Of a DNA stretch of 64,000 bases, positions 9,265 through 17,871 are shown piece after piece. Position 1 is the first letter of the stretch; each line of letters opens with the position of its first letter. Made by a program: the position numbers and the translations under genes. Where the stretch lies: NCBI RefSeq assembly GCF_007066085.1, contig NZ_CP041405.1:5797501-5861500 (forward strand), read 5' to 3'. The notes under the pieces were generated by a model that saw only the letters and a program-made list of their open reading frames with translations, ran no database searches and was not told where the DNA came from. This stretch comes from Paenibacillus thiaminolyticus. GTDB lineage: Bacteria > Bacillota > Bacilli > Paenibacillales > Paenibacillaceae.

Positions 9265-11877
9265 TTGCTGTCGCGCAGACCGATTGTTGCCGTGGCCGGC
9301 TGCTTCGTCATCGGGATTCACGCCGCGGCTTCATTATCCGCTGTTCACGCCGTACTGGCCGTGGCGGGACTGCTGCTGCTGCTTCCGCTAGGATGCGCGC
9401 TTCGCTGGTGCAGCGTGAGGCAGGCAGCACTATATGGAGCGGCGCTTCTATGTTCGGCATCGCTATACATTGTAACGGAACACCGCAACGCCAGCCGCTG
9501 GACGATGCCTGCCGATGCTAGCCCTAGCCAGCCGGCCGCAGAGGGAAGCTGGGACGGATATATCCTGTCTCCGGCGGAGCGTGACGGGGACCGGGTGCAG
9601 TTCCAATTCCGGGCCCTCTCATGGCAGCCGAACGAAGGAACTGAGCCGGAGCCCGTGGACGAGAAGCTGCTTGTCCAGATCCGCCTCTCGTCGCCATCGG
9701 AGCTGGATACGGTCGAACGGTGGAAGCGAGGTCAGGCCATACGCCTGCATGGCCAGCTGTCTGCGCCGGGAGAGGCGTCGAACTTCGGGGCGTTCAGCTA
9801 TCGGGAATATCTTCGGCCGCAGCGCATTCATTGGATTATCCAGGTTGCAGGAGCGGAGCAGGCCGTCATGATTGACCGGTTGAGCCGGAACGGATACCAG
9901 CGGGCGGAACAGGCCGTGCACCAGGCGCTTGCCCGGGTCGACCGGGTTCGCGGCGCGCTGCTGGAGCTGATGGAGCGGCTGTATAAGCAGCCGCATAGCG
10001 GATATATGCAAGGGCTGGTACTTGGAAGCCGGACGGAATTGGATCCGGAAACATACCGCCAGTTCTCGGAGCTAGGTCTGACGCATGTGCTGGCCATCTC
10101 GGGACTTCATGTCGGCGTCTTCGCGGGGGCGCTGCTCGGCCTGCTCCGGCTGCTCCGCTTATCGAAGGAAAAAGGGATGTCGATCGTTCAATGCTGCCTC
10201 CCGGTGTATATGCTGCTCACGGGAGCGGCTCCTTCGGTGATCCGGGCCGGATTGATGTCGATGCTTGCCTTGTACTGCTTGCGCAAGGGCTGGCTGAAGG
10301 ACGGACTCCACATCTTGGCCCTCGTCCTGGTGGCGATGCTGCTGTGGGACCCGTATTATGCGCTTCAGATCGGCTTTCAGCTATCGTTCGCCGTGACCGC
10401 CGGCTTGATTATCGGGGTGCCCCGTGTCATGCGGCTGCTGCCGGACTGGCCGCCGTGGCTGTCCTCTTCCGCCGGCGTGACCTTGGTCGCCCAGGCCGTA
10501 TCTTTTCCGTTGACCGTCTATTATTTCCATCAATTTTCGATCTTGTCGTTCGCGGCCAACTTCCTCCTCGTCCCGTTCATCAGTCTCGGCGTGCTCCCTG
10601 CAGGAACGCTCTCGCTCCTCGCAGGCCTTCTCTATGAGCCGGCGGCCCGGCCGCTAGCCTGGATCGTGGCGCAGATGAACGAGCTGACGTTCCGGATCGT
10701 CGAATGGCTGGCAGCCATCGAAGGCACGAGCTTCATTTGGCCGCAGCTCCCGCTATGGTGGATTGGGGCCTACTACGGGAGTCTCTGTCTCGTCTTCGCT
10801 TCATGGCGCCGGACGGCTGAAGGCGGAAGCTCCTCGCTGCGGAGCAGGGAGGCGACAGAGGATGGCGATACACAGCCGCTCGGATCATTCGTGGAGGTGC
10901 GCCCCTCTTCACCGGGGATCCGCCGCATCGGCTTCGTCTTGGCATCTGTTCCGCTCGTTGCGGTTCTTGTGTGGGGCTATGGGGATGGCCTCGGGAGGGA
11001 TGCGCTGGTCAGCTTCATTGATGTCGGCCAAGGCGACAGTATTTTGATTCGTACGGCTTCCGGCAAGCATGTGCTGGTTGACGGAGGAGGGACGGCAGCA
11101 TTCCGCAGGCCGGGGGATCAGTGGAGGGAACGCCGCGTGCCGTTCGAGATCGGCGGGAAGGTGATCGTCCCCTTGTTGAAGCAGCGGGGCGTACGGCAGC
11201 TGGACGCGGTCATGCTGACGCATGCGGATCAAGATCATGCCGGCGGACTCTTGGCGGTTCTGCGGCATCTGCCGGTAAGCCGCTTCATTACGAACGGCAC
11301 GTGGAAGTCCTCGGCGACGATGACTGCGCTCTACCGGACGGCTCTGGAGAAGCGGATCCCGATTAGCGGCGGGCAGGCAGGCAATTCGTGGATGGTCGAC
11401 GAATGGACCCGGATAGATGTCCTCTATCCGATCATGGATAGCGAAGCGGGTCTCCTCCCGGACGAGGAGAATCAAAATCGCGCCTCCCTCGTCTTGCTAC
11501 TGACGTTGACCCATCCGCGAAGCGAGGCGCGGGCGACGATGCTGCTGGCGGGGGATGTGGAAGCCGGCGGAGAACGGCGCATGCTGGCCGGCGCCGCAGG
11601 CCCAGATCGGCTGCCGCCCGTCGATGTATACAAGGTGGCGCATCACGGAAGCCGGACATCATCCACCCCGGAATGGGTAGAAGCGATTCGGCCGGCGGCA
11701 GGCGTTATCTCGCTCGGACGCAATAACCGTTACGGGCATCCGCATCCGAACGTGCTGGCCACGCTGGAGCGGGCGCGGGTGCATGTGCTGCGGACCGATT
11801 GGGACGGGGAGATCCAGTTCAGGCTGACGGCGCAGGGTTTGAAGGTGCGGACAAAGCGTGATAGGATAGTTCCATAG
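9265..11877 (+). CDS. comEC: DNA internalization channel protein ComEC/Rec2
   Basis: An about 870-residue polytopic membrane protein that carries single-stranded DNA across the membrane in transformation. It has an N-terminal OB-type DUF4131 region, then the competence domain with many transmembrane helices (residues about 240-530, including LTHVLAISGLHVG). A C-terminal metallo-beta-lactamase domain follows (FIDVGQGDSILI, MLTHADQDHAGG, KVAHHGS). The TTG at 9265 is inferred because AGGAGGTG ends 9-10 bases before it; upstream in-frame ATGs at 9199 and 9226 lie in a short direct repeat (ATGTCACACCAAAC) and lack ribosome sites. Confidence 0.93.
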   Translation: MLSRRPIVAVAGCFVIGIHAAASLSAVHAVLAVAGLLLLLPLGCALRWCSVRQAALYGAALLCSASLYIVTEHRNASRWTMPADASPSQPAAEGSWDGYILSPAERDGDRVQFQFRALSWQPNEGTEPEPVDEKLLVQIRLSSPSELDTVERWKRGQAIRLHGQLSAPGEASNFGAFSYREYLRPQRIHWIIQVAGAEQAVMIDRLSRNGYQRAEQAVHQALARVDRVRGALLELMERLYKQPHSGYMQGLVLGSRTELDPETYRQFSELGLTHVLAISGLHVGVFAGALLGLLRLLRLSKEKGMSIVQCCLPVYMLLTGAAPSVIRAGLMSMLALYCLRKGWLKDGLHILALVLVAMLLWDPYYALQIGFQLSFAVTAGLIIGVPRVMRLLPDWPPWLSSSAGVTLVAQAVSFPLTVYYFHQFSILSFAANFLLVPFISLGVLPAGTLSLLAGLLYEPAARPLAWIVAQMNELTFRIVEWLAAIEGTSFIWPQLPLWWIGAYYGSLCLVFASWRRTAEGGSSSLRSREATEDGDTQPLGSFVEVRPSSPGIRRIGFVLASVPLVAVLVWGYGDGLGRDALVSFIDVGQGDSILIRTASGKHVLVDGGGTAAFRRPGDQWRERRVPFEIGGKVIVPLLKQRGVRQLDAVMLTHADQDHAGGLLAVLRHLPVSRFITNGTWKSSATMTALYRTALEKRIPISGGQAGNSWMVDEWTRIDVLYPIMDSEAGLLPDEENQNRASLVLLLTLTHPRSEARATMLLAGDVEAGGERRMLAGAAGPDRLPPVDVYKVAHHGSRTSSTPEWVEAIRPAAGVISLGRNNRYGHPHPNVLATLERARVHVLRTDWDGEIQFRLTAQGLKVRTKRDRIVP

Positions 11878-11895
11878 AGTTAGAGAGCAGCTTCG

Positions 11896-11922
11896 AAGCA
11901 CGTCGGCTTGACGTGCTTTTTG
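11896..11922 (+). terminator. Intrinsic terminator after comEC
   Basis: AAGCACGTC (11896-11904) and GACGTGCTT (11910-11918) form a perfect 9-bp stem with a 5-base loop, followed by T residues. Confidence 0.9.
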
Positions 11923-12032
11923 CGGCTTGTCACCTTGTTGTATCATGCAATGCAAAACAAGGCATCTTTTGCTATGCTAAGTGATGAATTTATGCGAATG
12001 AGAGAATAAACTACAAATTGGAAGCTAACCAC

Positions 12033-12059
12033 TGCAACCATTTGCGGCTTAGGCACGTC
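12033..12059 (+). promoter_or_regulatory. Putative ECF-sigma promoter (autoregulation)
   Basis: TGCAACC (12033-12039), 16 bases, then CGTC (12056-12059) fits the AAC -35 core and CGTC -10 of Bacillus ECF-type promoters. It lies 32 bases before the GTG start of the sigma gene. It was found by eye only and no sigma-A promoter is obvious nearby. Confidence 0.5.
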
Positions 12060-12091
12060 AATGGATATGCAAGAGAGGGGGATAACAGGTA

Positions 12092-12637
12092 GTGGATTCG
12101 GGACTAATACGAGCCGCTCAATCCGGCGATCGCGACGCTTTAATCACTCTTTTGCGGGAAATAGAACAATATGTGTATCGGACAGCTTATTATATTCTCA
12201 ATAATGAGCAGGATGCACTGGACGCGTCCCAAGAAGCCTTAATTCGGATTTATTCCAAAATTGAATCTTATGAGGAAAAAGCTCAGTTCAAAACATGGGT
12301 GCAGCGGATTGTAACGAATATTTGCATTGACAAGTTCCGTCGCAATCGCCCGACTGTCTCGATTGATGAGCATGACCTCGTATTTGTCGGGGAAGAAAGT
12401 GTAGAGAAGGAAGTAATGTCCGCATACGTGGCTCAGGACATACGTGAGGCAATAGATCGGCTGCCTGAACATCATCGTGCGGTCGTCGTTCTGCGATATC
12501 TGCAAGATTTCTCATACAACGAGATTGCGGAGAGCTTGAATTTGCCGTTGAACACGGTTAAATCCTATCTATTTCGCGCCCGGCAACAACTGCAGACGAT
12601 GCTGCAAGATTATGAGAAAGGTGGTGTACGAGGATGA
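12092..12637 (+). CDS. ECF-type RNA polymerase sigma factor
   Basis: A 181-residue sigma-70 family protein with region 2 (QDALDASQEALIRIYSKI and WVQRIVTNICIDKFRR) and region 4 (IREAIDRLPEHHRAVVVLRYLQD, with helix-turn-helix YNEIAESLNLPLNTVKSYLFRARQ). It has no region 1 or 3, so it is an ECF sigma of the SigW/SigV/SigM kind; the subgroup cannot be fixed by eye. The start is GTG with AGAGGGGG upstream. It overlaps the anti-sigma gene by 4 bases, and a candidate ECF promoter precedes it. The inducing stress is unknown. Confidence 0.92.
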   Translation: MDSGLIRAAQSGDRDALITLLREIEQYVYRTAYYILNNEQDALDASQEALIRIYSKIESYEEKAQFKTWVQRIVTNICIDKFRRNRPTVSIDEHDLVFVGEESVEKEVMSAYVAQDIREAIDRLPEHHRAVVVLRYLQDFSYNEIAESLNLPLNTVKSYLFRARQQLQTMLQDYEKGGVRG

Positions 12638-13932
12638 ACTGTGCAGAGGTGATGGAACTGAAGCAACGCAGCTTGGACGGTGAGTTGAAGCAGTCGGAAG
12701 AGAGCCTGCTGACAGAGCATATCCGCCGATGCCCCGCCTGCGCCGAGATGGCAGAACGGTTAGAGAACATTCATCAAGAACTGGTTCAGCTGCCGAAGGT
12801 CGCTCCGCCTTACAGCTTAGTGGATGCGATACTGCCTTCATTGCAGCAGATAGATAAGCAGCAGGCCGCAGCCGCTGGCGCATCGCCTTCTCCGGCTTCG
12901 GGTTCCATGGAGCGGCAGGGAAGCGATGTGACGGAATCTCGCAAGCCGGAGCAGAAGCCGCAGGTTGTAACGGCGGTTCAGAAATGGTATAGCAAGCGGC
13001 AATGGCGTGCTGCAGGTGCAGTGGTGGCCGCAGGTCTCGTCTTCGGATTATTCATGGTGATGTTCAAGCCGCCGACCGCAACGGAACAGGCAGGCGACTT
13101 CGCGGAATTGATGCAGTCGGCGCAGGAGTCTGGCGCCCCACCGGGTTCGAGCCAATCTCTCCGGAGCAATCAACCGGACGGGAAGCCGGTGCCGCAGGAA
13201 GGCAGTGCCGGAATGGACAACGAAGGCAGTGTATCTTACAAGGATCAACAACAGGATGCCCAACCGTCAGGCGACGCTGAACAGAAGAGCGAGGATGCGC
13301 AGGATACGGCGCCGCCGAAGCCAGCGGCAGACGACCGTGCAGCAGACCGGCAGCAGAGCAAGGGGGAGAAACCGGATCAGGATCGGAAGCCGGTGGCATC
13401 GCCTGCTGAGAAGCAAGAGAAGACAGGCAATCAAGACAAGAAGGCCGAGGAGCCGGCGGCCGGCAAGGAGAATACCGGTACGGAGCAAGACGAACCGCAG
13501 GACAGCAAGGTGCCGCCATCCATTGCTGCCGTTCCGGGACATGAAACCCCTGAGAACGGTTCAAGCGCCGATGCCGGGAGCATGGGGTTGGCGGATAAGG
13601 AGCTCGAGCGTCATTCTCTGTTCGCGGCGTCGAAGGAAGCGACATCGCCGGACGGTAAATGGATGGTCGTATGGGAGAATGGCCAGCTCATGTTGTACGG
13701 TGTCACCGACACGGAACAGACGAAGCTGCAGACGCTGGCATTCGCCGACAGACCGGAGGAGCTGATCTGGTCATCGGACAGCAGCCGGCTGGAGGTGAAG
13801 GTGCGGACGGCGGACGGCCAGCGGCAGATCCAATACGATGTATCTTCGAACGGACTGACGGAAGCGGCTGCCGAGGAGGCCGCTAAGAAGGAGCCTATCG
13901 TGGTTCCTGGCACGACCAAGCCGGCCACGTAG
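12634..13932 (+). CDS. Membrane anti-sigma factor with zf-HC2 domain and long extracytoplasmic region
   Basis: A 432-residue protein. The N-terminal zinc anti-sigma domain has H30-x3-C34-x2-C37 (EHIRRCPACAE) after an N-terminal Cys. One transmembrane helix lies at about 127-147. A very polar Q/E/D/K/P-rich segment (about 150-310) leads to a C-terminal part with WMVVWENGQLMLYG, like a single beta-propeller-type repeat. It presumably holds the ECF sigma encoded just upstream; overlap of the two genes supports this. The long disordered spacer could span the cell wall. No symbol is assigned. Confidence 0.85.
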   Translation: MNCAEVMELKQRSLDGELKQSEESLLTEHIRRCPACAEMAERLENIHQELVQLPKVAPPYSLVDAILPSLQQIDKQQAAAAGASPSPASGSMERQGSDVTESRKPEQKPQVVTAVQKWYSKRQWRAAGAVVAAGLVFGLFMVMFKPPTATEQAGDFAELMQSAQESGAPPGSSQSLRSNQPDGKPVPQEGSAGMDNEGSVSYKDQQQDAQPSGDAEQKSEDAQDTAPPKPAADDRAADRQQSKGEKPDQDRKPVASPAEKQEKTGNQDKKAEEPAAGKENTGTEQDEPQDSKVPPSIAAVPGHETPENGSSADAGSMGLADKELERHSLFAASKEATSPDGKWMVVWENGQLMLYGVTDTEQTKLQTLAFADRPEELIWSSDSSRLEVKVRTADGQRQIQYDVSSNGLTEAAAEEAAKKEPIVVPGTTKPAT

Positions 13933-14232
13933 GCGCTGCGAAAGGAGCGGGCTTAACCAAAAATGGGCTGCGCCACCGCCCGGGAAGCGGCACACATTCG
14001 GTGCGGCTCGCGTATGATGAGGTATCAATGAAATGATGCAAGTGACGTTCCCGTACGTCGTATGACCGTTTGCACGGAGTTTCTAGAGCTTCGTTGCAGG
14101 CGTTTATCATAGATGGTATGGGACAGAGGGACTTGCGCCGCCCGTTCAGGGTTGCGCCGGTCCCTTTGTTTTTTGCGGCGGTCCGTAATTTTTGCTATCA
14201 TGAAGTGCAGAGACAAGGGGAGGCATAAGGCA
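13933..14232. other. Intergenic stretch between anti-sigma gene and holA
   Basis: 300 bases without a supported gene. An imperfect hairpin beginning AGGGAC near 14126 and ending GTCCCT then TTGTTTTTT near 14172 may end the sigma operon. Nothing else is recognised; no yqzM-like small gene was found here. Confidence 0.5.
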
Positions 14233-15279
14233 TTGGATATAAAAGCGGCGATTAAAGAAATCCAGCGCGGGCAGCCGCGCCCGATATATGTACTGTATGG
14301 TACGGAAAAATACAGAATGCAGGAGTTCGTTACCTTTTTACTGGAGCATGCCTTCGAGCCCGAGAACCGGGAATTGGCGGTAATGAAGATGGACACGTCC
14401 GAAGCTCCGATCGAGGCCGTAATTGAGGAAGCGGAGACGCTGCCGTTTCTTGTGCCCCGCAAGTGCATCCTGGTCAAGGATCAATCGATTTTTGCCTCCG
14501 GCAAAGACAAAATGGAGCATCGTACCGAGCGGCTGCTTGAATATATGGAACAGCCGATGGAGACAAGCATCATCGTCTTCCTGGTGCAGGCGGACAAGCT
14601 GGATGAGCGCAAGAAGACGGTCAAGACGGCCAAGGCGAAGGCTGCGGTGCTTGCCTTTCAGCCGTTAGGGGCCGAGGAGCTGGCACAGTGGGTGAAGCGG
14701 GAGACGGACAAGCATCGCTGCTCCATCGGGGAGGAAGCGGTAACGGCTCTGTTGAATGCAGTAGGAACGAATCTGCAAGCGCTGGCGGGCGAGATTGAGA
14801 AATGCTGCTTGTTCGCCGGGGAAGGCGGCGTCATTGATACGGCGACGATCGAAGGGCTCATCGCCAAAAACACGGAGCAGAACGTATTTCAATTGGTCGA
14901 GGATGTCGTCCGCCATCGCGCGGGCAAGGCATTGGCGACCCTGCACGAGCTGCTGAAGCAGAAGGAGGAGCCGATTAAGATTATGGCGCTCATCGTCAGG
15001 CAGCTTCGGATTATGCTTCAGGTTAAGGAGCTGACGAATCAGAGCTTCACGCAGCAACAGGCGGCCTCTCAGCTCGGAATCCATCCTTATGCGGCGAAGA
15101 TGGCGGCTGAACAGGCGCGCGCCTACGGAACCGATGTATTGGCCGGTTGGCTGGCCGAAGCGGCGGAGCTCGATTATGAGATGAAGTCGGGGCGGGTGGA
15201 CAAGACGCTCGGTCTGGAGATGTTCATCATGCGGATGGCAGCGGGCAGCAAGCGGAGCGGAACGGCCGCTTCCCGCTAG
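14233..15279 (+). CDS. holA: DNA polymerase III delta subunit
   Basis: A 348-residue clamp-loader delta subunit (YqeN type). Family landmarks are PIYVLYGTEKYRMQEFV at the N-terminus, FLVPRKCILVKD, the NTEQNVFQLVEDVVRHRAGKAL helix region and the C-terminal helical domain. The start is taken as TTG at 14233 with AGGGGAGG 9-10 bases upstream; in-frame ATGs further upstream lie in a possible terminator. Delta loads the beta clamp onto DNA. The gene order comEC-(sigma pair)-holA-rpsT matches Bacillus apart from the sigma insertion. Confidence 0.92.
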   Translation: MDIKAAIKEIQRGQPRPIYVLYGTEKYRMQEFVTFLLEHAFEPENRELAVMKMDTSEAPIEAVIEEAETLPFLVPRKCILVKDQSIFASGKDKMEHRTERLLEYMEQPMETSIIVFLVQADKLDERKKTVKTAKAKAAVLAFQPLGAEELAQWVKRETDKHRCSIGEEAVTALLNAVGTNLQALAGEIEKCCLFAGEGGVIDTATIEGLIAKNTEQNVFQLVEDVVRHRAGKALATLHELLKQKEEPIKIMALIVRQLRIMLQVKELTNQSFTQQQAASQLGIHPYAAKMAAEQARAYGTDVLAGWLAEAAELDYEMKSGRVDKTLGLEMFIMRMAAGSKRSGTAASR

Positions 15280-15288
15280 ACCGCTATC

Positions 15289-15342
15289 AAAAAAAGCCCG
15301 AAGACAGACGCGCAAGCGTTCATATCTTCGGGCTTTTTTGCT
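15289..15342. terminator. Bidirectional terminator between holA and rpsT
   Basis: AGCCCGAAGA (15295-15304) and TCTTCGGGCT (15325-15334) form a perfect 10-bp stem, flanked by A-run upstream and T-run downstream, so it can stop both convergent genes. Confidence 0.93.
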
Positions 15343-15367
15343 GCATTTAAGTATGAAAGGCTGCCGC

Positions 15368-15640
15368 TTACGCTTGCGCAAGCAGAGCGTTCAATTTTTG
15401 TGCCAAGCGGGACTTCTTGCGGGCAGCCGCATTTTTGTGGATCAAGCCTTTTGTAACGGCTTTGTCCAATTTTTTCGAAGCCAGAGCGACAGCTCCTTTG
15501 GCGTTGTCCGCTTCATTGTTAGCCAATGCAGCGTCAGCTGCTTTGACAGCCGTACGAAGTGCAGACTTCTGAGAAGCGTTCAACAGACGGCGCTTGTCGT
15601 TCGTTTTTACGCGTTTCACAGCGGATTTAATGTTAGGCAT
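15368..15640 (-). CDS. rpsT: 30S ribosomal protein S20
   Basis: A 90-residue basic protein of the small subunit. It starts at [14 protein letters not shown] and has the family region [14 protein letters not shown] and the C-terminal [17 protein letters not shown]. The ATG at 15640 has GGAGGTG 6-7 bases upstream on the minus strand. It is transcribed alone, opposite to its neighbours, as in B. subtilis. Confidence 0.97.
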   Translation of the reverse strand: MPNIKSAVKRVKTNDKRRLLNASQKSALRTAVKAADAALANNEADNAKGAVALASKKLDKAVTKGLIHKNAAARKKSRLAQKLNALLAQA

Positions 15641-15726
15641 TGCATTCACCTCCGTTGCATCGTAGTGCGACAAATCGAATCTATACCATTTCCATATCAG
15701 CATGAGATAGATTCACAACTTAAAAT

Positions 15727-15755
15727 ATTCTAGCATGACATACCCTAAAAAGCAA
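15727..15755 (-). promoter_or_regulatory. Promoter of rpsT
   Basis: On the minus strand TTGCTT (plus coordinates 15750-15755) and TAGAAT (15727-15732) are 17 bases apart. The leader before rpsT is about 80 bases. Confidence 0.7.
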
Positions 15756-15882
15756 TATGTTTGCCATGGTCTCCCGATAGCCAAGACAGGCATCGACAGC
15801 CAATATTTCCGATTCTGCCGCATAAAGTTGCCCTCCATCACACACAATATCTGCAAAATGGAACTTTTGGGAGGTAGAACTC

Positions 15883-16884
15883 ATGTCGGCGGATTTGCGC
15901 AATTATTCGGTTCGTACCGATTTAGCTTTGGAATCCAGGGAGATGGCATCCCCTGATCAGGCAGTGTCCATACCAGGTGTGGAGGAGCATGTCGAGGAGG
16001 ATCGCGGCGTCAAAATAACGCGGATTCACGTGCAGACAGAGGAAGGATCGCGTGCGATCGGCCGCATGCCGGGGCGCTACATTACGTTCGAGGTGCCGGG
16101 CTTGCGGCGCAAAGATTCCGACCTCCAGGATCGCGTCGCTACATCGTTCGCGCAGCTGTTCGCTTCTTTTCTCGAAGAAATCGGGATCGGGACTTCCGCC
16201 AAAGTGCTTATCGTCGGCCTGGGGAACTGGAATGTGACACCCGATGCGCTCGGGCCGCTCGTCGTCGAGAATGTGCTGGTCACCCGCCATTACTTCGAGA
16301 TTATGCCGGATCAGGTCAGCCCCGGCTATCGGGAGGTCAGCGCTGTTGCCCCAGGCGTGCTCGGCGTGACGGGGATCGAGTCAAGCGATATTGTGCAAGG
16401 CATCGTCGATCGAATCCGCCCCGATCTCATCATCGCGATCGACGCCCTCGCCTCCAAGGCGCTGGAGCGTGTCAATACGACGATCCAGATTGCCGATATC
16501 GGGATTCATCCCGGTTCCGGTATCGGCAACAAGCGGCGCGGGCTGACCCGGGAGATTCTCGGGGTGCCGTGCATCGCCATCGGCGTGCCGACCGTATGCT
16601 ATGCTTCGACCATCGTCAACAACACGTTCGAAATGATGCGGGAGCACTTCAAGCAGGAGACGAACCAGACCCGGCAGATTCTCGGCATTCTCGATGAGAT
16701 CGGCGAGCAGGACCGCCTGATGCTGGTAAAAGAAGTGCTGGAGCCGCTTGGCCATGATCTGATCGTAACGCCGAAGGAAGTCGACGAGTTCATGGAGGAT
16801 ATGGCCAACATTATTGCCAGCGGCCTGAACGCGGCGCTGCACGAAGCGGTCGACAGCAGCAACGTGTCCGCCTATACGCACTGA
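15883..16884 (+). CDS. gpr: Spore germination protease GPR
   Basis: A 333-residue aspartic-type endopeptidase (family A25) that degrades small acid-soluble proteins at germination. It starts with the characteristic NYSVRTDLALE, the propeptide region, and contains VGLGNWNVTPDALGP and IAIDALASKALERVNTTIQ. GGGAGG precedes the ATG at 15883. A weak sigma-G-like pair (GCATA at 15820-15824, 18 bases, CACAATA at 15843-15849) would fit forespore expression but is only suggestive. In B. subtilis spoIIP follows directly; here it is 4.9 kb away. Confidence 0.95.
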   Translation: MSADLRNYSVRTDLALESREMASPDQAVSIPGVEEHVEEDRGVKITRIHVQTEEGSRAIGRMPGRYITFEVPGLRRKDSDLQDRVATSFAQLFASFLEEIGIGTSAKVLIVGLGNWNVTPDALGPLVVENVLVTRHYFEIMPDQVSPGYREVSAVAPGVLGVTGIESSDIVQGIVDRIRPDLIIAIDALASKALERVNTTIQIADIGIHPGSGIGNKRRGLTREILGVPCIAIGVPTVCYASTIVNNTFEMMREHFKQETNQTRQILGILDEIGEQDRLMLVKEVLEPLGHDLIVTPKEVDEFMEDMANIIASGLNAALHEAVDSSNVSAYTH

Positions 16885-16957
16885 TGATGGACGAAGGCCG
16901 GAGACCGGATTACGGAGGTCGGGCCGGTAGCCTGGCTTCGCAAGGTAGTAGAAATGG

Positions 16958-16976
16958 GGGGAGCTTGAAGCTCCCC
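16958..16976 (+). terminator. Hairpin after gpr
   Basis: GGGGAGCTT and AAGCTCCCC form a perfect 9-bp stem with a one-base centre. There is no T run, so its efficiency as a terminator is uncertain. Confidence 0.5.
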
Positions 16977-17154
16977 GGGATTGACTTGCACGGAGTTGAG
17001 CGACCGGATTGCGATTGAATTTACGGAATGTCAGTTGATTGCGTCGCTTGAGGTTGATTTAGATTGACTTGACTTGATTGAGTCGACTCCGATGACTTAC
17101 TGATTGATTTAGTGAACTGATTGAACTGAGTAAATTGAGCGCGGCAAGTAAATT

Positions 17155-17408
17155 GAGCGTGCTAAGTAAATTGGATGGACTATGTAAATTAGAGCGTGCT
17201 AAGTAAATTGGGTGGACTATGTAAATTAGAGCGTGCTAAGTAAATTGGGTGACTACGTAAATAAAGCGTACTAAGTAAATTGGGTAGACTAAGTAAATAG
17301 AGCGTAGTAAGTAAACTGGGTGGAAAAAAGTAACTAGAGCGTACTAAGTAAAGTGGATGGACTAAGTAACTAGAGTTTACTAAGTAACTAGCGTGTGTTA
17401 AGTGAACC
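17155..17408. repeat. 37-bp imperfect tandem repeat array, about 7 copies
   Basis: Units start at 17155, 17192, 17229, 17264, 17300, 17337 and 17373 and are 35-37 bases long. A typical unit is GAGCGTGCTAAGTAAATT followed by a second half with GGGTGGACTATGTAAATTA. Each half carries a TAAGTAAATT-like core, so the basic module may be about 18 bases. The copies diverge towards the right end. Confidence 0.88.
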
Positions 17409-17469
17409 GAATTAAACAAGTTGGTTACAGTTGCTGAATCTGCCTAGCTGCCCAAACTGTCCCCCAAAA

Positions 17470-17660
17470 CTGCAAAAGTGCAGCATTTTTATGGACTTAG
17501 CTATGGCGCAATGGGATTCCTGCAAAAGTGCAGGAATTTCAGCCATCCCGTTCTAAAAATAGATATAACTTGTGGAAATGATGTACTTTTGCAGCAATTT
17601 CAACCCAGGACAGCCCAACTGTCGCAAATTACTGTAGCCATGCAGCAATTTTCACCCCGG
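17470..17660. repeat. Cluster of CTGCAAAAGTGCAG hairpin elements
   Basis: The 14-mer CTGCAAAAGTGCAG occurs at 17470-17483 and 17520-17533. In the second copy the stem extends to 9 bp (ATTCCTGCA with TGCAGGAAT, loop AAAG). Related pieces follow: ACTTTTGCAGCAATTT near 17585, and GCAGCAATTTT near 17642. These look like a small dispersed palindromic repeat family. Confidence 0.65.
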
Positions 17661-17765
17661 AGTTGGACAAACCGACCCAACCGCTCCAACCGGCCCAATA
17701 AATGGAGTCCATTTCGGCGCGCGCACCCCGGGGCATAGCAAATATAAATCCGCTTAGCCTCCCAG

Positions 17766-17796
17766 CAAAAAAACACCCTTAACGGGTGTTTTTTGA
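17766..17796. terminator. Bidirectional terminator downstream of the M23 lipoprotein gene
   Basis: AACACCC and GGGTGTT (17772-17790) form a 7-bp stem with a 5-base loop, with A-run before and T-run after. On the minus strand it terminates the M23 peptidase gene. Confidence 0.85.
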
Positions 17797-17871
17797 TCGG
17801 GCCTGGCCCGGACGTGGCTTACCGCGAACGTAACCTGCGCCCAATGCCCCGAACGAAGCATGCGTAGCTCG

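Larger units (their letters stand above)
16985..17760. other. Long non-coding stretch rich in repeats
   Basis: Nearly 800 bases without a credible gene. It holds TTGA/GATTGA-rich low-complexity DNA (about 17000-17130), a 37-bp tandem array (17155-17408), and several hairpin-type CTGCAAAAGTGCAG elements (17470-17660). It is clearly more AT-rich than the flanking genes. Confidence 0.8.

Noticed and set aside
17155..17408. Possible CRISPR array
   Set aside because: Units are contiguous imperfect repeats with no unique spacers, and no cas genes are present.
17189..17419. 76-codon minus-strand frame with YLVxS-type repeats
   Set aside because: Produced by the 37-bp tandem array; unit lengths of 35-37 shift frame and there is no ribosome site.
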